Source: Clostridium aminobutyricum
Lineage (GTDB): Bacteria; Bacillota; Clostridia; Peptostreptococcales; Anaerovoracaceae
Direction: 5' to 3'
DNA length: 64,000 bases
NCBI RefSeq assembly: GCF_017255415.1
Contig: NZ_JAFJZZ010000004.1
Location: 1-64,000, forward strand
Shown here: in pieces, positions 8,204-17,582 of the stretch
Position numbering within the stretch: position 1 is the first letter of the stretch
Layout of the letters: each line of letters opens with the position of its first letter
Translations under genes and position numbers: made by a program
Notes under the pieces: model-generated
Database searches by the model: none
What the model was told of the DNA's origin: nothing
Seen by the model: the letters and a program-made list of their open reading frames with translations, nothing else

Positions 8204-10030
8204 ATGTTTAAATCCATTCAAACCAGAGCTATGTTTTTTTTGGTATCCTTATCCATCAGTTTATTGATTGTACTCGGTTATGTCATTATAGCGAGCACGG
8301 AAAATATCGGGCATGATATGAAATCGACCGCACTGGAAGAGCGCTCTGTCTTACTGTCGCAGCTGATCAAATCGAACTATTTGCAGAAAAATGTTGAACT
8401 CTCCCCTGCAAAAAGTTATTCGCTCTTGCTTAAGACAAATGAACTCCCCTCCAAAATCATTCAAGAAACTTTTATGATCAATAAGGATGGTAATACGATC
8501 GGGTATTATGACAAAGAAGTTCCGTATAATTTGAATTTCAAAGATCAAAGCGACGAGCAAGTCATTTATAAGAATGGACAGGATTATATTGTCGGACTAT
8601 CTTCTTTAGCGGATATTCCCGGACTGGAGGGCTGGTATATTGTTACGGAAGAATCCTTTAGTTCTTCCTTTGCTAAAATCAATAATATCAAAACAGTTGC
8701 TATCATACTTATTACAGCCCTTTTATTTGTGTTTTGGCCCCTATCTAAGAAGTTTTCATTTTATATTACGAACCCAATTAAAGATTTATCTGCCGCAGCT
8801 TCTCAGATTGCTGCAGGCGATATCAGCCATGAGATTACGGTGAAAAAAAATGATGAACTGGCGGACATTGCCGCTTCATTTAATGCCATGTTAAACAATC
8901 TCAAATCCACGATGCGCCAAGTGTTGGCCAAGTCCGGCGAGGCGGCTTCCATGCATGAAATTATGGAATATGTAGAACAGGCATATGACAACCTGCCCGG
9001 AGGCATCATCAGCATCAACAACATAGGAGAAATAACGACCTTCAATGAAGTAGCCTCCGATCTTATCGGCATTAAAGAATCGGAGGTGTTAGGGCTCGAT
9101 ATCAAGAACCCTTATCCGAAAGAAATTAAACCGCTTATTGATCCTTTAAGAAGATGTTTGGCGAAGGGAAGTATTAAATTAAAAACCATTACCGACATTT
9201 TTTCCGTGTCAGGAGAAAAAATTCCTATTCTATACAGCATCAATATTCAGTTTGGCTTAAAAAACGAAGTAATCGGTGCCGTTTGCGTTTTTCGAAGAAT
9301 AGAGGACATCAAACGTTTCGAAGAAAGTGCTAACCGTGCTAAAAATTTGGAATCGTTAGGCGAGATGGCAGCCAGTTTAGCCCACGAAATCAAAAATCCT
9401 CTGACGAGTATCCGAGGTTATGCTCAATTAATTAAGCTGGATTTAAGTGAGAAGAAATTGAATTTGGAAGAATTGGATATAATTATGCATGAAACCGATC
9501 GGCTTACGCTGATGTTGGACCGCTTCTTGAATTTTGCCCGTCCAAAGATACCCGAGCTTGTACCGATTGATTTAACACAGATGGTGAAATATGTACTGAC
9601 TTTGACTCAAAATGATTTACCTCATAATATTAAAATTAATACCAACTATCAAGGAACGCCGAAAGTTATGGTGGATGCTGAACTTTTTGAACCCGTTATA
9701 TTAAACCTTGTACTCAATGCAATCCAAGCAATGCCGAACGGCGGTGCAATAGATATTAAGACCGGCTATAATGATATGCGGAAAATGGTTTATTTAGAGG
9801 TGAGGGATAACGGTATAGGGATCCCTATCGAAATCTCAGAAAAAATTTTCGAACCATTTTTTACCACAAAAGTAAACGGAGTAGGTATGGGACTTGCCAT
9901 CTCTTCTAGAATTATCGAAGCACATAAAGGTATTTTAGAGGTGGAAAGTGTAGTAGGGCAGATGACGAAATTTACCATACTGTTGCAGTCTGTTGAAGAT
10001 AAAAGTTATCAAGATTTTCAGGAGGAATAG
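8204..10030 (+). CDS. Membrane sensor histidine kinase (HAMP-PAS-HisKA-HATPase)
   Basis: Two-component sensor of 608 aa, AtoS/NtrB-like. Two membrane helices (about 9-30 and 163-180) bracket an extracytoplasmic sensor domain of roughly 130 residues. HAMP follows near 185-235, then PAS near 260-370, HisKA with SLAHEIKNP and phospho-accepting His394, and an ATPase with NAIQAMP, DNGIGIP and GVGMGLAISS. ATG 8204 is preferred over GTG 8192 because aaggtg lies about 9 bases ahead. The stop abuts the response regulator start, so the two are one operon. The signal is unknown. Confidence 0.92.
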   Translation: MFKSIQTRAMFFLVSLSISLLIVLGYVIIASTENIGHDMKSTALEERSVLLSQLIKSNYLQKNVELSPAKSYSLLLKTNELPSKIIQETFMINKDGNTIGYYDKEVPYNLNFKDQSDEQVIYKNGQDYIVGLSSLADIPGLEGWYIVTEESFSSSFAKINNIKTVAIILITALLFVFWPLSKKFSFYITNPIKDLSAAASQIAAGDISHEITVKKNDELADIAASFNAMLNNLKSTMRQVLAKSGEAASMHEIMEYVEQAYDNLPGGIISINNIGEITTFNEVASDLIGIKESEVLGLDIKNPYPKEIKPLIDPLRRCLAKGSIKLKTITDIFSVSGEKIPILYSINIQFGLKNEVIGAVCVFRRIEDIKRFEESANRAKNLESLGEMAASLAHEIKNPLTSIRGYAQLIKLDLSEKKLNLEELDIIMHETDRLTLMLDRFLNFARPKIPELVPIDLTQMVKYVLTLTQNDLPHNIKINTNYQGTPKVMVDAELFEPVILNLVLNAIQAMPNGGAIDIKTGYNDMRKMVYLEVRDNGIGIPIEISEKIFEPFFTTKVNGVGMGLAISSRIIEAHKGILEVESVVGQMTKFTILLQSVEDKSYQDFQEE

Positions 10031-11386
10031 ATGGTGGAACTAATAAACATATTGGTCGTTGACGACGAACTGAATGTACGGCAGCTTTTAAGCAAGGTCC
10101 TCACAAAGGAAGGATATCGTGTCTATACTGCTTGTGACGGGATAGAAGGTCTGGAATTGCTGCAGACAATAAGCATTGATATTATTATCAGTGATATTAA
10201 AATGCCCCGCATGTCCGGAATCGAATTTCTGCATAAAGTAAAGGAAATAGAACCCGATATAGGCTTTATTTTAATCACAGCATTCGCCACCACAGAAACA
10301 GCCATAGAAGCTTTAAAAAGCGGAGCACAGGATTATGTGACCAAACCATTTGACTTTGCTGAAATTCTTACTGCGGTAAAAAAACTCAGCATAACAAATC
10401 AGCACGGATACAATTATAACTTTAAACAGGAGAACGAAAACTTCGAAACCAGCAGCAATAGCCCTACGATGATAGATATCCTGCAACTAGCTAAGCAGGT
10501 GGCCGGTTCCGGTTCCACCGTCTTATTGACAGGAGAAACCGGAACCGGGAAAGAGGTCATCGCATCCGCGATTCACCGATGGAGTCCACGAAGAGATAAA
10601 TCCCTTATAAAAGTAAATTGCGGAGCCATTCCGGATAACTTGCTGGAAAGCGAATTATTCGGATATGAAAAAGGAGCTTTTACCGGTGCTGTTTCTTCCA
10701 AACCCGGGCGATTCGAATTTGCTGACGGCGGCACCATTTTTCTGGATGAAATCGGGGATATTTCGCCGTCGTTGCAGGTAAAATTATTGCGTGTCTTACA
10801 GCAAAAATCATTTGAACGATTAGGCGGTCTGAAAACCATTGTTGCAGATGTACGGGTCATCGCTGCCACCAATAAGAATTTATTCGAAGAAGTAAAGCAA
10901 AAGCGCTTCCGGGAGGATTTATACTATCGGCTGAATGTAGTGCCCATTCACTTGCCTCCTCTTCGTGAGCGACCTGAAGATATAGAGAACTTAATCAATT
11001 ACTTCCTAGAGAATTCGGCTAATATCTCGGGGATCAATGCCCCTAAAATAATGAGTGCCGATGCCCTGGACTGTTTAAAAAATTACTATTGGCCCGGCAA
11101 CATCAGAGAACTCGAAAATATCATCGAACGCTGCGTGGTCATTTCATCGGGTTCCATTATTCATGTGAACTGTCTTCCTATTGAAATTCGAGAAAGCAAT
11201 ATGGATTTTGCCGTTAACCAAGAAAATGAAACCATGCTGAATGCCGCTATCGACAACAGGGAGAAGGAAGTTATCTTAAAAGCCATTCAAGAAAACAACG
11301 GAAATAAAACGAAAGCAGCATTAGCCCTGGGAATCAGCAGGCGTTCACTCCATAGAAAGCTTCAGAAATATGATATGGTAGATTAA
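10031..11386 (+). CDS. Sigma-54-dependent response regulator (NtrC/AtoC family)
   Basis: 451-aa response regulator. The receiver domain has DD at 11-12, phospho-acceptor Asp55 (SDIKMP) and K105 (TKPF). The AAA+ domain has GETGTGKE at 168-175, GAFTGA and [10 protein letters not shown]; a C-terminal Fis-type helix-turn-helix ends with GISRRSLHRKLQK. GGAGG of its ribosome site lies inside the last codons of the kinase gene, which implies coupled translation. It should activate sigma-54 promoters on signal from the upstream kinase. The target genes are not evident in this window. Confidence 0.93.
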   Translation: MVELINILVVDDELNVRQLLSKVLTKEGYRVYTACDGIEGLELLQTISIDIIISDIKMPRMSGIEFLHKVKEIEPDIGFILITAFATTETAIEALKSGAQDYVTKPFDFAEILTAVKKLSITNQHGYNYNFKQENENFETSSNSPTMIDILQLAKQVAGSGSTVLLTGETGTGKEVIASAIHRWSPRRDKSLIKVNCGAIPDNLLESELFGYEKGAFTGAVSSKPGRFEFADGGTIFLDEIGDISPSLQVKLLRVLQQKSFERLGGLKTIVADVRVIAATNKNLFEEVKQKRFREDLYYRLNVVPIHLPPLRERPEDIENLINYFLENSANISGINAPKIMSADALDCLKNYYWPGNIRELENIIERCVVISSGSIIHVNCLPIEIRESNMDFAVNQENETMLNAAIDNREKEVILKAIQENNGNKTKAALALGISRRSLHRKLQKYDMVD

Positions 11387-11450
11387 ACATTTTGATTTTG
11401 CAGGTTAAACTTATCCCTATGAAAACGTACTATTAAAGAATAGCGCACAA

Positions 11451-11488
11451 TAAAGGGAAGTTCTTTTAAAAAGAACTTCCCTTTATCT
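11451..11488 (+). terminator. Terminator after the two-component operon (possibly bidirectional)
   Basis: A 16-bp stem taaagggaagttcttt with its complement, a 3-base loop, then a T-rich tail. The opposite strand could also end the permease transcript (stop at 11543). Confidence 0.85.
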
Positions 11489-11542
11489 TGTCATAAATTA
11501 TGTTAAGAGTTATATAATGGTGGAACCAAAAATGAGTCCATA

Positions 11543-12979
11543 TTATACTGCTTTTGCCGGCGCTTTCTTTTCTTCTTCATCCAACGTGTTTTCTTCGTCA
11601 GTCATCGCTTCAACTTCCGGAGACCAAAGGTGCCCGAATGTAGTATCGCCCTTGAAGAAGTCTGTTCCGTAGGATAACAGGCAGCAAAGAATACCAACGC
11701 CAAGACCTGCCGCCGAACCGCTTGTTAACAGCACACCGGCAATAACACCGGCAATACCAAGGTCCTTAAAGCTCTGAGCCTGCTGCACTCCGATACGTAC
11801 ACTTACGAATCCCTGAACGATCATAGTCAAAGACATGGCAACGGTTAAGATCGGCTGAACCAAGGTTACAATCGGTAACATCCAGTAACCGGTAAAGGTT
11901 CCGAATCGGAAAGACGCTGCACCGCCAAATAGAGACTGCATGCTCTTTGTGCCCTTCTTATAACGTTCACAAACAACCACCTGCATTGCTGCCCATAGAG
12001 GACCGCACATCGTGATGTCAGGACCAATAACACCCATAAGGGTATTTCTTAAACCGAAAATTAAATGTGCACGGTTTGGATTATAATCAATCAGTTCATC
12101 ATCTCTGGTTACATCTGCATCACGAACTAACGCTTTACTTTGAACCACATCTCCGAATAAAACGATATAGATAGCAATTACAGTAGGGATGGCTTTAATA
12201 AACATTGTCACGGAAGGCCAGCCAACTGCACCCCAAGGTACCCATTCTGTCCAGAGTTCAGCAAAGTTCGGATTGCTGAAACCCCATTGGATATGCGGCC
12301 AAGGGCTTTCACCCACAAGAGGAGCAACGATTACCGCAATAAGAACGGCTGGTAAAATGCCTAAGTTGGCAACTACTTCCCAAAACTTGTTTTTCGTGCT
12401 TAATCTTTTGAATCCATTTGAAAACAATAAGTAGAACGCTACCACTAAGCAGAGGGTTGTTGTATATGGCATAACCCCAAACTTTCCGCCTTCTTGAAAT
12501 ATCATCGTTATGGCAGAAATACCGGCGCCTAAGATAATTCCGGATTTGATAGCCGGAGGAATCAGCCCAATAATTTTTCCTGCAACACCTGTTAAGCCTA
12601 AAATAATTGAAAATACACCTAACGTAATTTCAAAGGCTACTAACGCCTGCATTCTGGCGTGACCTTCCGGGAAAGTCAAACAATACGCTGTTAATAGGGG
12701 GATAGCCGGTGTGATCCAGCCCGGAACAACCGGGTCACCTAAAAACGTATGCCACGTGTATAAAAATCCATTTAACACGACTACAGCTAGTGCAACTTCA
12801 AAAGACATTCCCAATGCATCCTGCAAAAGCGGAATGGCACCTAGGCAGACGGCACACATCAATAAACCTTGAATATAGTCTGCAATCTCAAAACGGTAAT
12901 GAATAAACGGCAGACGAAGTTTGAAAGGCCCTGCTTTAATAAAAGGGGCTTCTTCGCCATACGGCATGTACTCTCTCAT
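11543..12979 (-). CDS. NCS2-like nucleobase (uracil/xanthine-type) permease
   Basis: Integral membrane protein of 478 aa with about 12-14 hydrophobic segments, resembling the UraA/xanthine-uracil permease fold. The short hydrophobic PGWITPAIPLL segment near residue 90 and a later Gly-rich region resemble family signature positions, but the match is divergent. The location next to PreT/PreA, the carbamoylase and a LacI regulator supports uptake of a pyrimidine or related ring compound. The C-terminal 30 residues are acidic and cytoplasmic. The ribosome site (aaaggaaagaagg) is spread out but adequate. A different substrate (hydantoin, purine) is possible. Confidence 0.65.
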   Translation of the reverse strand: MREYMPYGEEAPFIKAGPFKLRLPFIHYRFEIADYIQGLLMCAVCLGAIPLLQDALGMSFEVALAVVVLNGFLYTWHTFLGDPVVPGWITPAIPLLTAYCLTFPEGHARMQALVAFEITLGVFSIILGLTGVAGKIIGLIPPAIKSGIILGAGISAITMIFQEGGKFGVMPYTTTLCLVVAFYLLFSNGFKRLSTKNKFWEVVANLGILPAVLIAVIVAPLVGESPWPHIQWGFSNPNFAELWTEWVPWGAVGWPSVTMFIKAIPTVIAIYIVLFGDVVQSKALVRDADVTRDDELIDYNPNRAHLIFGLRNTLMGVIGPDITMCGPLWAAMQVVVCERYKKGTKSMQSLFGGAASFRFGTFTGYWMLPIVTLVQPILTVAMSLTMIVQGFVSVRIGVQQAQSFKDLGIAGVIAGVLLTSGSAAGLGVGILCCLLSYGTDFFKGDTTFGHLWSPEVEAMTDEENTLDEEEKKAPAKAV

Positions 12980-13410
12980 AGATATACCTTCTTTCCTTTA
13001 TAAATAGATAATTGCTGTTTCGAGCACTCCTCCTTAAATCTTTCAGAGGGACTGCTCTTTTTAGTTTACGTCTATATATAAAGCAATTGTCATGCCAATC
13101 ATCAAATAAAACACCTTATTTTTCTAAATAGGACTTGCTATATATCCTAGACTGATTAATTTCAAGGGGCTTGCCTTCATATAACATTTTTTATCTGGGT
13201 TTCTAAAATCAATGTTTTATATTTTACTGTGACATACCTGTCACACAACGGGCTTTTGTGTCATAGCAGCTTTTATCCATGGCGGGCGTTATCGTCTCAA
13301 TCGGGCGCCCGTTTTGTTACTTTTCCGCACATCTTGTCCACCTTTTGATTACTATATCGCTTTTGCACCAATGACTTGGTTGTTTGAAAATCATCCTATT
13401 TATCGCATCA
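12980..13410. other. Long leader / regulatory region of the permease
   Basis: About 430 bases without a gene. It contains a perfect dyad at 13228-13245, a hairpin at about 13020-13055 whose minus strand holds an aaggaggag sequence, and a GC-rich hairpin near 13282-13315 (gcgggcg / cgcccg). I see no named riboswitch. A long structured 5' leader for the permease is plausible. Confidence 0.4.
13228..13245. promoter_or_regulatory. Perfect dyad, candidate operator upstream of the permease
   Basis: TGTGACA-TACC-TGTCACA, a 7-bp perfect inverted repeat with a 4-base centre. It resembles CRP/FNR-family half-sites but the spacing is 2 bases longer than the classical CRP site. Confidence 0.5.
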
Positions 13411-13454
13411 AAAAGGGGCTATCTAAAAAATTCAAACTATTTTGAGATAGCCCC
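13410..13454 (-). terminator. Terminator of the preT-preA-carbamoylase operon
   Basis: Stem ggggctatct / agatagcccc with a 20-base loop, followed on the minus strand by TTTTTGATG. It is about 70 bases after the stop at 13522. Confidence 0.88.
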
Positions 13455-13521
13455 TCCTTATGTGGTTTTATCCTTGTTCTATACTATTTTATGTTTATGC
13501 CCGTATCAACAAATAGGTCTA

Positions 13522-14784
13522 TCAGCTTGCATCTGCCTTTAATACTGCATTCAGCATGACGGTTGCACCGTTCGTACATTGCTCAGGACTGGAATACTCC
13601 GGCTCGCAATGGGAATGACCATCTTTTGAAACGACGAAAATCATAGTCGTTGGAAGCATGTAGCTTACAAATTGGGCATCATGGCCGGCACCGCTGTTAA
13701 TATATTGATGCTTTACACCGGCTTGCTCGGCGGCTTCCTTTACATAGCTCACGAGTTCCTTATCAAAGTATACCGTATCTCTGGCCCAAGCCAACTCCAC
13801 CTCACATCTGCATTTTGCCCATTCCCTGTCTGCAAGGCCTTTTACAATGGCAAGAACTTTCTGTCTTACCGCAGGGTCTTCGTGCCGTACATCAATGGAG
13901 AAATCAACAAAATCCGGAATAACCGTATGGACGCACGGATGGCATAAAATCTCTCCAGTGGTATAAACCAATTCAGGTCTGTCAAGCTTATCAATTTCCT
14001 CATGAAGATAACATAAAGCCTGGGCGGCTGCATGAAGTGCATCCTGCCTTTTATGCATAGGAGTGGTTCCCGCATGGTCAGACTGACCATAGAACCGGAT
14101 TCTATAATTAAACATGCCTAATACGCAAGTGACTACGCCCACATCATTTCCTGCATCCTCCAGAATCGGACCCTGCTCGATATGAAGCTCAAACATGCAT
14201 TTATAGTCATCAGGATTCAATCGGTTCTTTTTATCTCCTTTAAATCCGCTTGATTCCAGCGCTTCACCGAAAGTTCTCGTGCGATCCAGCACGCTCTTCG
14301 ATGCCAGCATATCTTCTTGTTTAAATTTCTTTGCGATCTCAGTCGGTAAAAAGTCATTGCAGACTACGCCGGAAGACATCATAGCAGGCGGATAAAGCGA
14401 GCCTTCTTCATTCGTCCAAATCATGGCCGTAACCGGATGTGTATGCGGAATATCCTCTGCTGCGATCGTTTCCAATACCTCCATAGCCCCCATGACACCC
14501 AGTATGCCATCGTAATTTCCGCCATTTTTTACAGAGTCGCAGTGCGAAGCCATGACAATCCTTTTTGCTGAAGGGTCTGAGCCGGGAAGTGTTGCATACA
14601 TGTTTGCCATGTCGTCCGTAACAATTTCCGCATGAATTGCTGTCATCCTTTTTATAAATTCATTTCTTGCCATAATAGCTTCCGGTGATAGTGAATATCT
14701 AGTGATGCCACCGTGCCCGGCATCCCCGAATGTGCTAAACGTCTTAATTTTGTCCTCCATCCTCTTCACGTCACAAGTATACAT
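13522..14784 (-). CDS. Zn-dependent N-carbamoyl-amino-acid hydrolase / beta-ureidopropionase family (M20)
   Basis: 420-aa amidase of the hydantoinase/carbamoylase family (HyuC, AllC, beta-ureidopropionase). Metal and catalytic motifs: HCDSV at 81-85, GGNYDGILGV at 88-97 with D92, NEEG at 125-128, FELHIEQGP near 195 and QSDHAGTTPM near 238. It lies 21 bases after preA, so in context it most simply converts N-carbamoyl-beta-alanine to beta-alanine, CO2 and ammonia, the last step of reductive uracil breakdown. Allantoate or N-carbamoyl-L-amino acids are alternatives. An internal ATG at codon 9 is also possible as the start. Confidence 0.83.
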   Translation of the reverse strand: MYTCDVKRMEDKIKTFSTFGDAGHGGITRYSLSPEAIMARNEFIKRMTAIHAEIVTDDMANMYATLPGSDPSAKRIVMASHCDSVKNGGNYDGILGVMGAMEVLETIAAEDIPHTHPVTAMIWTNEEGSLYPPAMMSSGVVCNDFLPTEIAKKFKQEDMLASKSVLDRTRTFGEALESSGFKGDKKNRLNPDDYKCMFELHIEQGPILEDAGNDVGVVTCVLGMFNYRIRFYGQSDHAGTTPMHKRQDALHAAAQALCYLHEEIDKLDRPELVYTTGEILCHPCVHTVIPDFVDFSIDVRHEDPAVRQKVLAIVKGLADREWAKCRCEVELAWARDTVYFDKELVSYVKEAAEQAGVKHQYINSGAGHDAQFVSYMLPTTMIFVVSKDGHSHCEPEYSSPEQCTNGATVMLNAVLKADAS

Positions 14785-14805
14785 TATAATACCCCTCCAT
14801 TCGTT

Positions 14806-16059
14806 TTATTCGTAATGCTTCTTAATCTGCACACCGCTCGGCTTTCGGCCCTCTTTCCACTTGATTTCACCCGGTCTGATACAGCCTTGAACAGGACATA
14901 CATTGAGACACAAGTGGCATCCGACACAGTGTTCATTTAATTCAGGCCGTCTTTTTTTCTCGTTCCAATCAATCGCCTGATGAGCTGCATCGTAACAAGA
15001 GATGTAACACCTTCCACAGCCAATACACTTCTCCTCATCGAACTCAGGCAGAATTTTGAAATCTCTGTTCAGTTCCTCTGCCGGAACTAAATTTGGAAGG
15101 GCCAGGCCGATAAAGTCCTCCAGTTTTTCATAACCATGTTCATCCATAAAATGACTGACACCGCTTATCATATCTTCAACAATGCGATATCCATATTGCA
15201 TAATAGCCGTCGTAACCTGAATATTTCTGCATCCAATTAATAAGAATTCTACGCAGTCCCTCCATGTTTCAATTCCACCTATCCCGGACATCTCTGTCTT
15301 CCCAATGGTTTCATTTTTCATCATTTGAGTGATAAAGCGAAGCGCAATCGGTTTAATCGCTGCACCCGAATACCCTGAAATAGAAGATTTTCCATTCACC
15401 ACCGGCATACCTGTCATATTTTCAAAATCAATATTCGTGATAGACTTAATCGTGTTGATGGCCGAAATTCCGGCGGCTCCGCCTTCCAACGCGGCAAGTG
15501 CAGGAACCTCTATATTGGTAATATTGGGAGTCATTTTTGCTATGAAAGGGATTTTGGTAGTGCTGGTTACAGCCTGACAATATTGTTTCACCAGTTCTAC
15601 ATTGGTACCGACGTCCGAGCCCATCGAATGGGTCGTCATCTGAGGGCAGGAAAAGTTTCCTTCAATCAGGTCTGCACCTGCCTGTTCACACATCTTCGCC
15701 AGTTCTCTCCACTCCTCATCGGTGGATCCCATAATAGAGGCAACCATCACTTTTTCCGGATAATCCCGCTTTAGCTTCATCATATTTTCAAAGTTCACTT
15801 CAGTGGGCTTATCGGAAATCTGCTCCATATTCTTAAAGCCTAACCATGGCAGCCCCTCTTTATTTGTCTGATCAAATCTAGGCGAACATTCATCGGCTAC
15901 AAATATGCCAACGGTTTTATAAAAAACGCCTCCCCACCCTTTTTCAAAGCTTTTGGCGACCATTTCATAATTGCTTCCGACTGGTGAAGAGGAAAGGAAG
16001 AACGGGTTCTCACATGGAACACCTAAATAGTTGATCGATAAGTCTTTCTTTACTGCCAT
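14806..16059 (-). CDS. preA: NAD-dependent dihydropyrimidine dehydrogenase, PreA subunit
   Basis: 417-aa FMN/Fe-S subunit that reduces uracil or thymine to the 5,6-dihydro form with electrons from PreT. The dihydroorotate-dehydrogenase-like barrel spans residues 5-320, with NFSCPQ at 135-140, AKMTPN at 174-179 and GKSSISGYSG at 223-232. These motifs agree closely with E. coli PreA as I recall it. Two [4Fe-4S] motifs follow: CIGCGRCYISC at 345-355 and CVGCHLCLNVC at 378-388. It starts 1 base after the preT stop and is tightly coupled with it. Confidence 0.93.
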   Translation of the reverse strand: MAVKKDLSINYLGVPCENPFFLSSSPVGSNYEMVAKSFEKGWGGVFYKTVGIFVADECSPRFDQTNKEGLPWLGFKNMEQISDKPTEVNFENMMKLKRDYPEKVMVASIMGSTDEEWRELAKMCEQAGADLIEGNFSCPQMTTHSMGSDVGTNVELVKQYCQAVTSTTKIPFIAKMTPNITNIEVPALAALEGGAAGISAINTIKSITNIDFENMTGMPVVNGKSSISGYSGAAIKPIALRFITQMMKNETIGKTEMSGIGGIETWRDCVEFLLIGCRNIQVTTAIMQYGYRIVEDMISGVSHFMDEHGYEKLEDFIGLALPNLVPAEELNRDFKILPEFDEEKCIGCGRCYISCYDAAHQAIDWNEKKRRPELNEHCVGCHLCLNVCPVQGCIRPGEIKWKEGRKPSGVQIKKHYE

Positions 16060-16060
16060 T

Positions 16061-17317
16061 CTACTTCACTCCTTTCTGCGCAAGATAAGTGAGGATGGCA
16101 TCAGCAGCTTCTTTCCCTGCCGCTACCGCTTCTACAACAGTCTTTCCGCCATTCACGATATCCCCGCCGGCAAAGACTTTAGCATTACTGGTCTGTCCGC
16201 TCGAAGTTACCGCGATAGTCCCTTTATCCGTCAGCGTGACTTCCGCAATTTGTTTCACATTCTCCGGTTCCTGCCCGATTGCAAATACAATCGTATCGGC
16301 ATGAAGACTGAGAACGGAATTCTTGTCTCGGCCTATAAAGTTGATTCTTTCAACAAAATCAGTCCCTTCTATCTCTTCGGGAGCCATATTTGTTGTAATT
16401 CCGATTCCTAAGCTTAGCGCATATTGGAATTCCGTCATATTGCCGGGAGCTTCTTCCAACGTTCGCCTATAAACAATTCGCACCTCTTCCGCACCTAAGA
16501 GTTTTGCCGTCACGGCACAATCAACTGCAACATCTCCGCCGCCCACTACAACAACTTTCTTTCCTGCCTCAAAAGCTTCCGTTCTTGCTTCCTTTAAGTA
16601 CTGCGCTGCAGCATAGACACCTTCCAATTCGATTCCTTTTATAGGAGGTAATTTTGCACCCCAAAGACCTGTGCCGACAAAGATCGCGTCAAAGGCTGTC
16701 AAATCTTCCGCTTGAACCTGTTTGCCAAATTCAAATTGAACGCCTAATGCTTTTACTTGATCGATATCATGATCTACCACATACTGCGGCAGCCTGCTTG
16801 GAACAATTCCATACGTAAGCACACCTCCGGCTTTTTCTTCCCGTTCAAAAATAATTACCGCATAACCCTCTTTAGCCAGCTGTGCAGCGCAGGCTAAAGA
16901 AGAAGGCCCTGCTCCGACACAGGCAATGCTTCCTTTTTTCTTCTTGGCAGGTGCTTTTAATACCTGCATGCCATATAGTTTTTCCTGCTCGATCGCATAT
17001 CTCTGGAGTTTGCCGATTTCGATCGGTTTATCGATGCCGCATCGGCTGCAGGCTTCTTCACATAGTTTATCGGTTGGACAAACTCGGGCACAAGTTCCTC
17101 CCAATATATTATTTTCTCTGATTGTTTCCGCAGCGCCCTTCACGTTTCTAAATCGTATGGACCGTATAAATTTTGCAGGATCAGTGCCAGCCGGACACCC
17201 TTTACTGCATGGCGCATCATGACAAAGCAAACACCTTGCCGCTTCTTCCATAGCCGTCCTATGCGTAAAACCAGCAACGGCTTCGGAAGTAACCTTTCCT
17301 TCGACTACTTTACTCAA
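16061..17317 (-). CDS. preT: NAD(P)-binding subunit of dihydropyrimidine dehydrogenase (PreT; GltD-like)
   Basis: 418-aa flavoprotein that takes electrons from NAD(P)H and passes them to PreA. The N-terminal helical Fe-S domain has CLLCHDAPCSKGCP and GGTCARVCPTDKLCEEAC. The FAD site GAGPSSLACA is near 137-146, the NAD site VVGGGDVAVD near 258-267, and the C-terminal GGDIVNGGKTVVEA closes the FAD pocket. The start is probably TTG 17317: AAGGAGGAGG ends 5 bases before it. That purine run is itself codons 2-6 of the alternative ATG frame at 17338, which lacks a well-spaced site. Transcription should start at the promoter at 17512-17541, under the palindromic operator. Confidence 0.9.
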   Translation of the reverse strand: MSKVVEGKVTSEAVAGFTHRTAMEEAARCLLCHDAPCSKGCPAGTDPAKFIRSIRFRNVKGAAETIRENNILGGTCARVCPTDKLCEEACSRCGIDKPIEIGKLQRYAIEQEKLYGMQVLKAPAKKKKGSIACVGAGPSSLACAAQLAKEGYAVIIFEREEKAGGVLTYGIVPSRLPQYVVDHDIDQVKALGVQFEFGKQVQAEDLTAFDAIFVGTGLWGAKLPPIKGIELEGVYAAAQYLKEARTEAFEAGKKVVVVGGGDVAVDCAVTAKLLGAEEVRIVYRRTLEEAPGNMTEFQYALSLGIGITTNMAPEEIEGTDFVERINFIGRDKNSVLSLHADTIVFAIGQEPENVKQIAEVTLTDKGTIAVTSSGQTSNAKVFAGGDIVNGGKTVVEAVAAGKEAADAILTYLAQKGVK

Positions 17318-17489
17318 TTTGTCCTCCTCCTTTTTCATACCTCATAACCACCGCAACATCGATATGCGTGTTAATTCGTGCATGGACTAGGGAAAATTTT
17401 CCCTATGAAAATAGTCTTGGGTAAGCCGGTATTCCACTATTTAATTAAAATGTTTCTTCAGATAAGTGAGCCTCTTTAGATCGGTTATA

Positions 17490-17505
17490 GTGTAACCGGT
17501 TACAC
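17490..17505. promoter_or_regulatory. LacI-family operator upstream of preT
   Basis: GTGTAACCGGTTACAC, a perfect 16-bp palindrome with the central CG typical of LacI-family operators. It begins 6 bases downstream of the -10 box, where a bound repressor would block transcription. A 12-of-14 match, TGTTACTGGTTACA, occurs at 19989-20002 upstream of the LacI gene. Confidence 0.8.
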
Positions 17506-17511
17506 AGAATA

Positions 17512-17541
17512 AGTATATTACTGAGTTTTCAAAAAATTCAA
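17512..17541 (-). promoter_or_regulatory. preT-preA-carbamoylase promoter
   Basis: On the minus strand: TTGAAT (17536-17541), an 18-base spacer, TATACT (17512-17517), followed at once by the palindromic operator. Confidence 0.75.
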
Positions 17542-17582
17542 GAGGCCCATCGTTTTTATGTAATTTTTTAGCGGTGCTGTTT

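Noticed and set aside
13003-13060. Leader peptide gene upstream of the permease (aaggaggag then gtg)
   Set aside because: The ribosome site is only 1-2 bases from the GTG, and the frame of 9 codons has no special composition.
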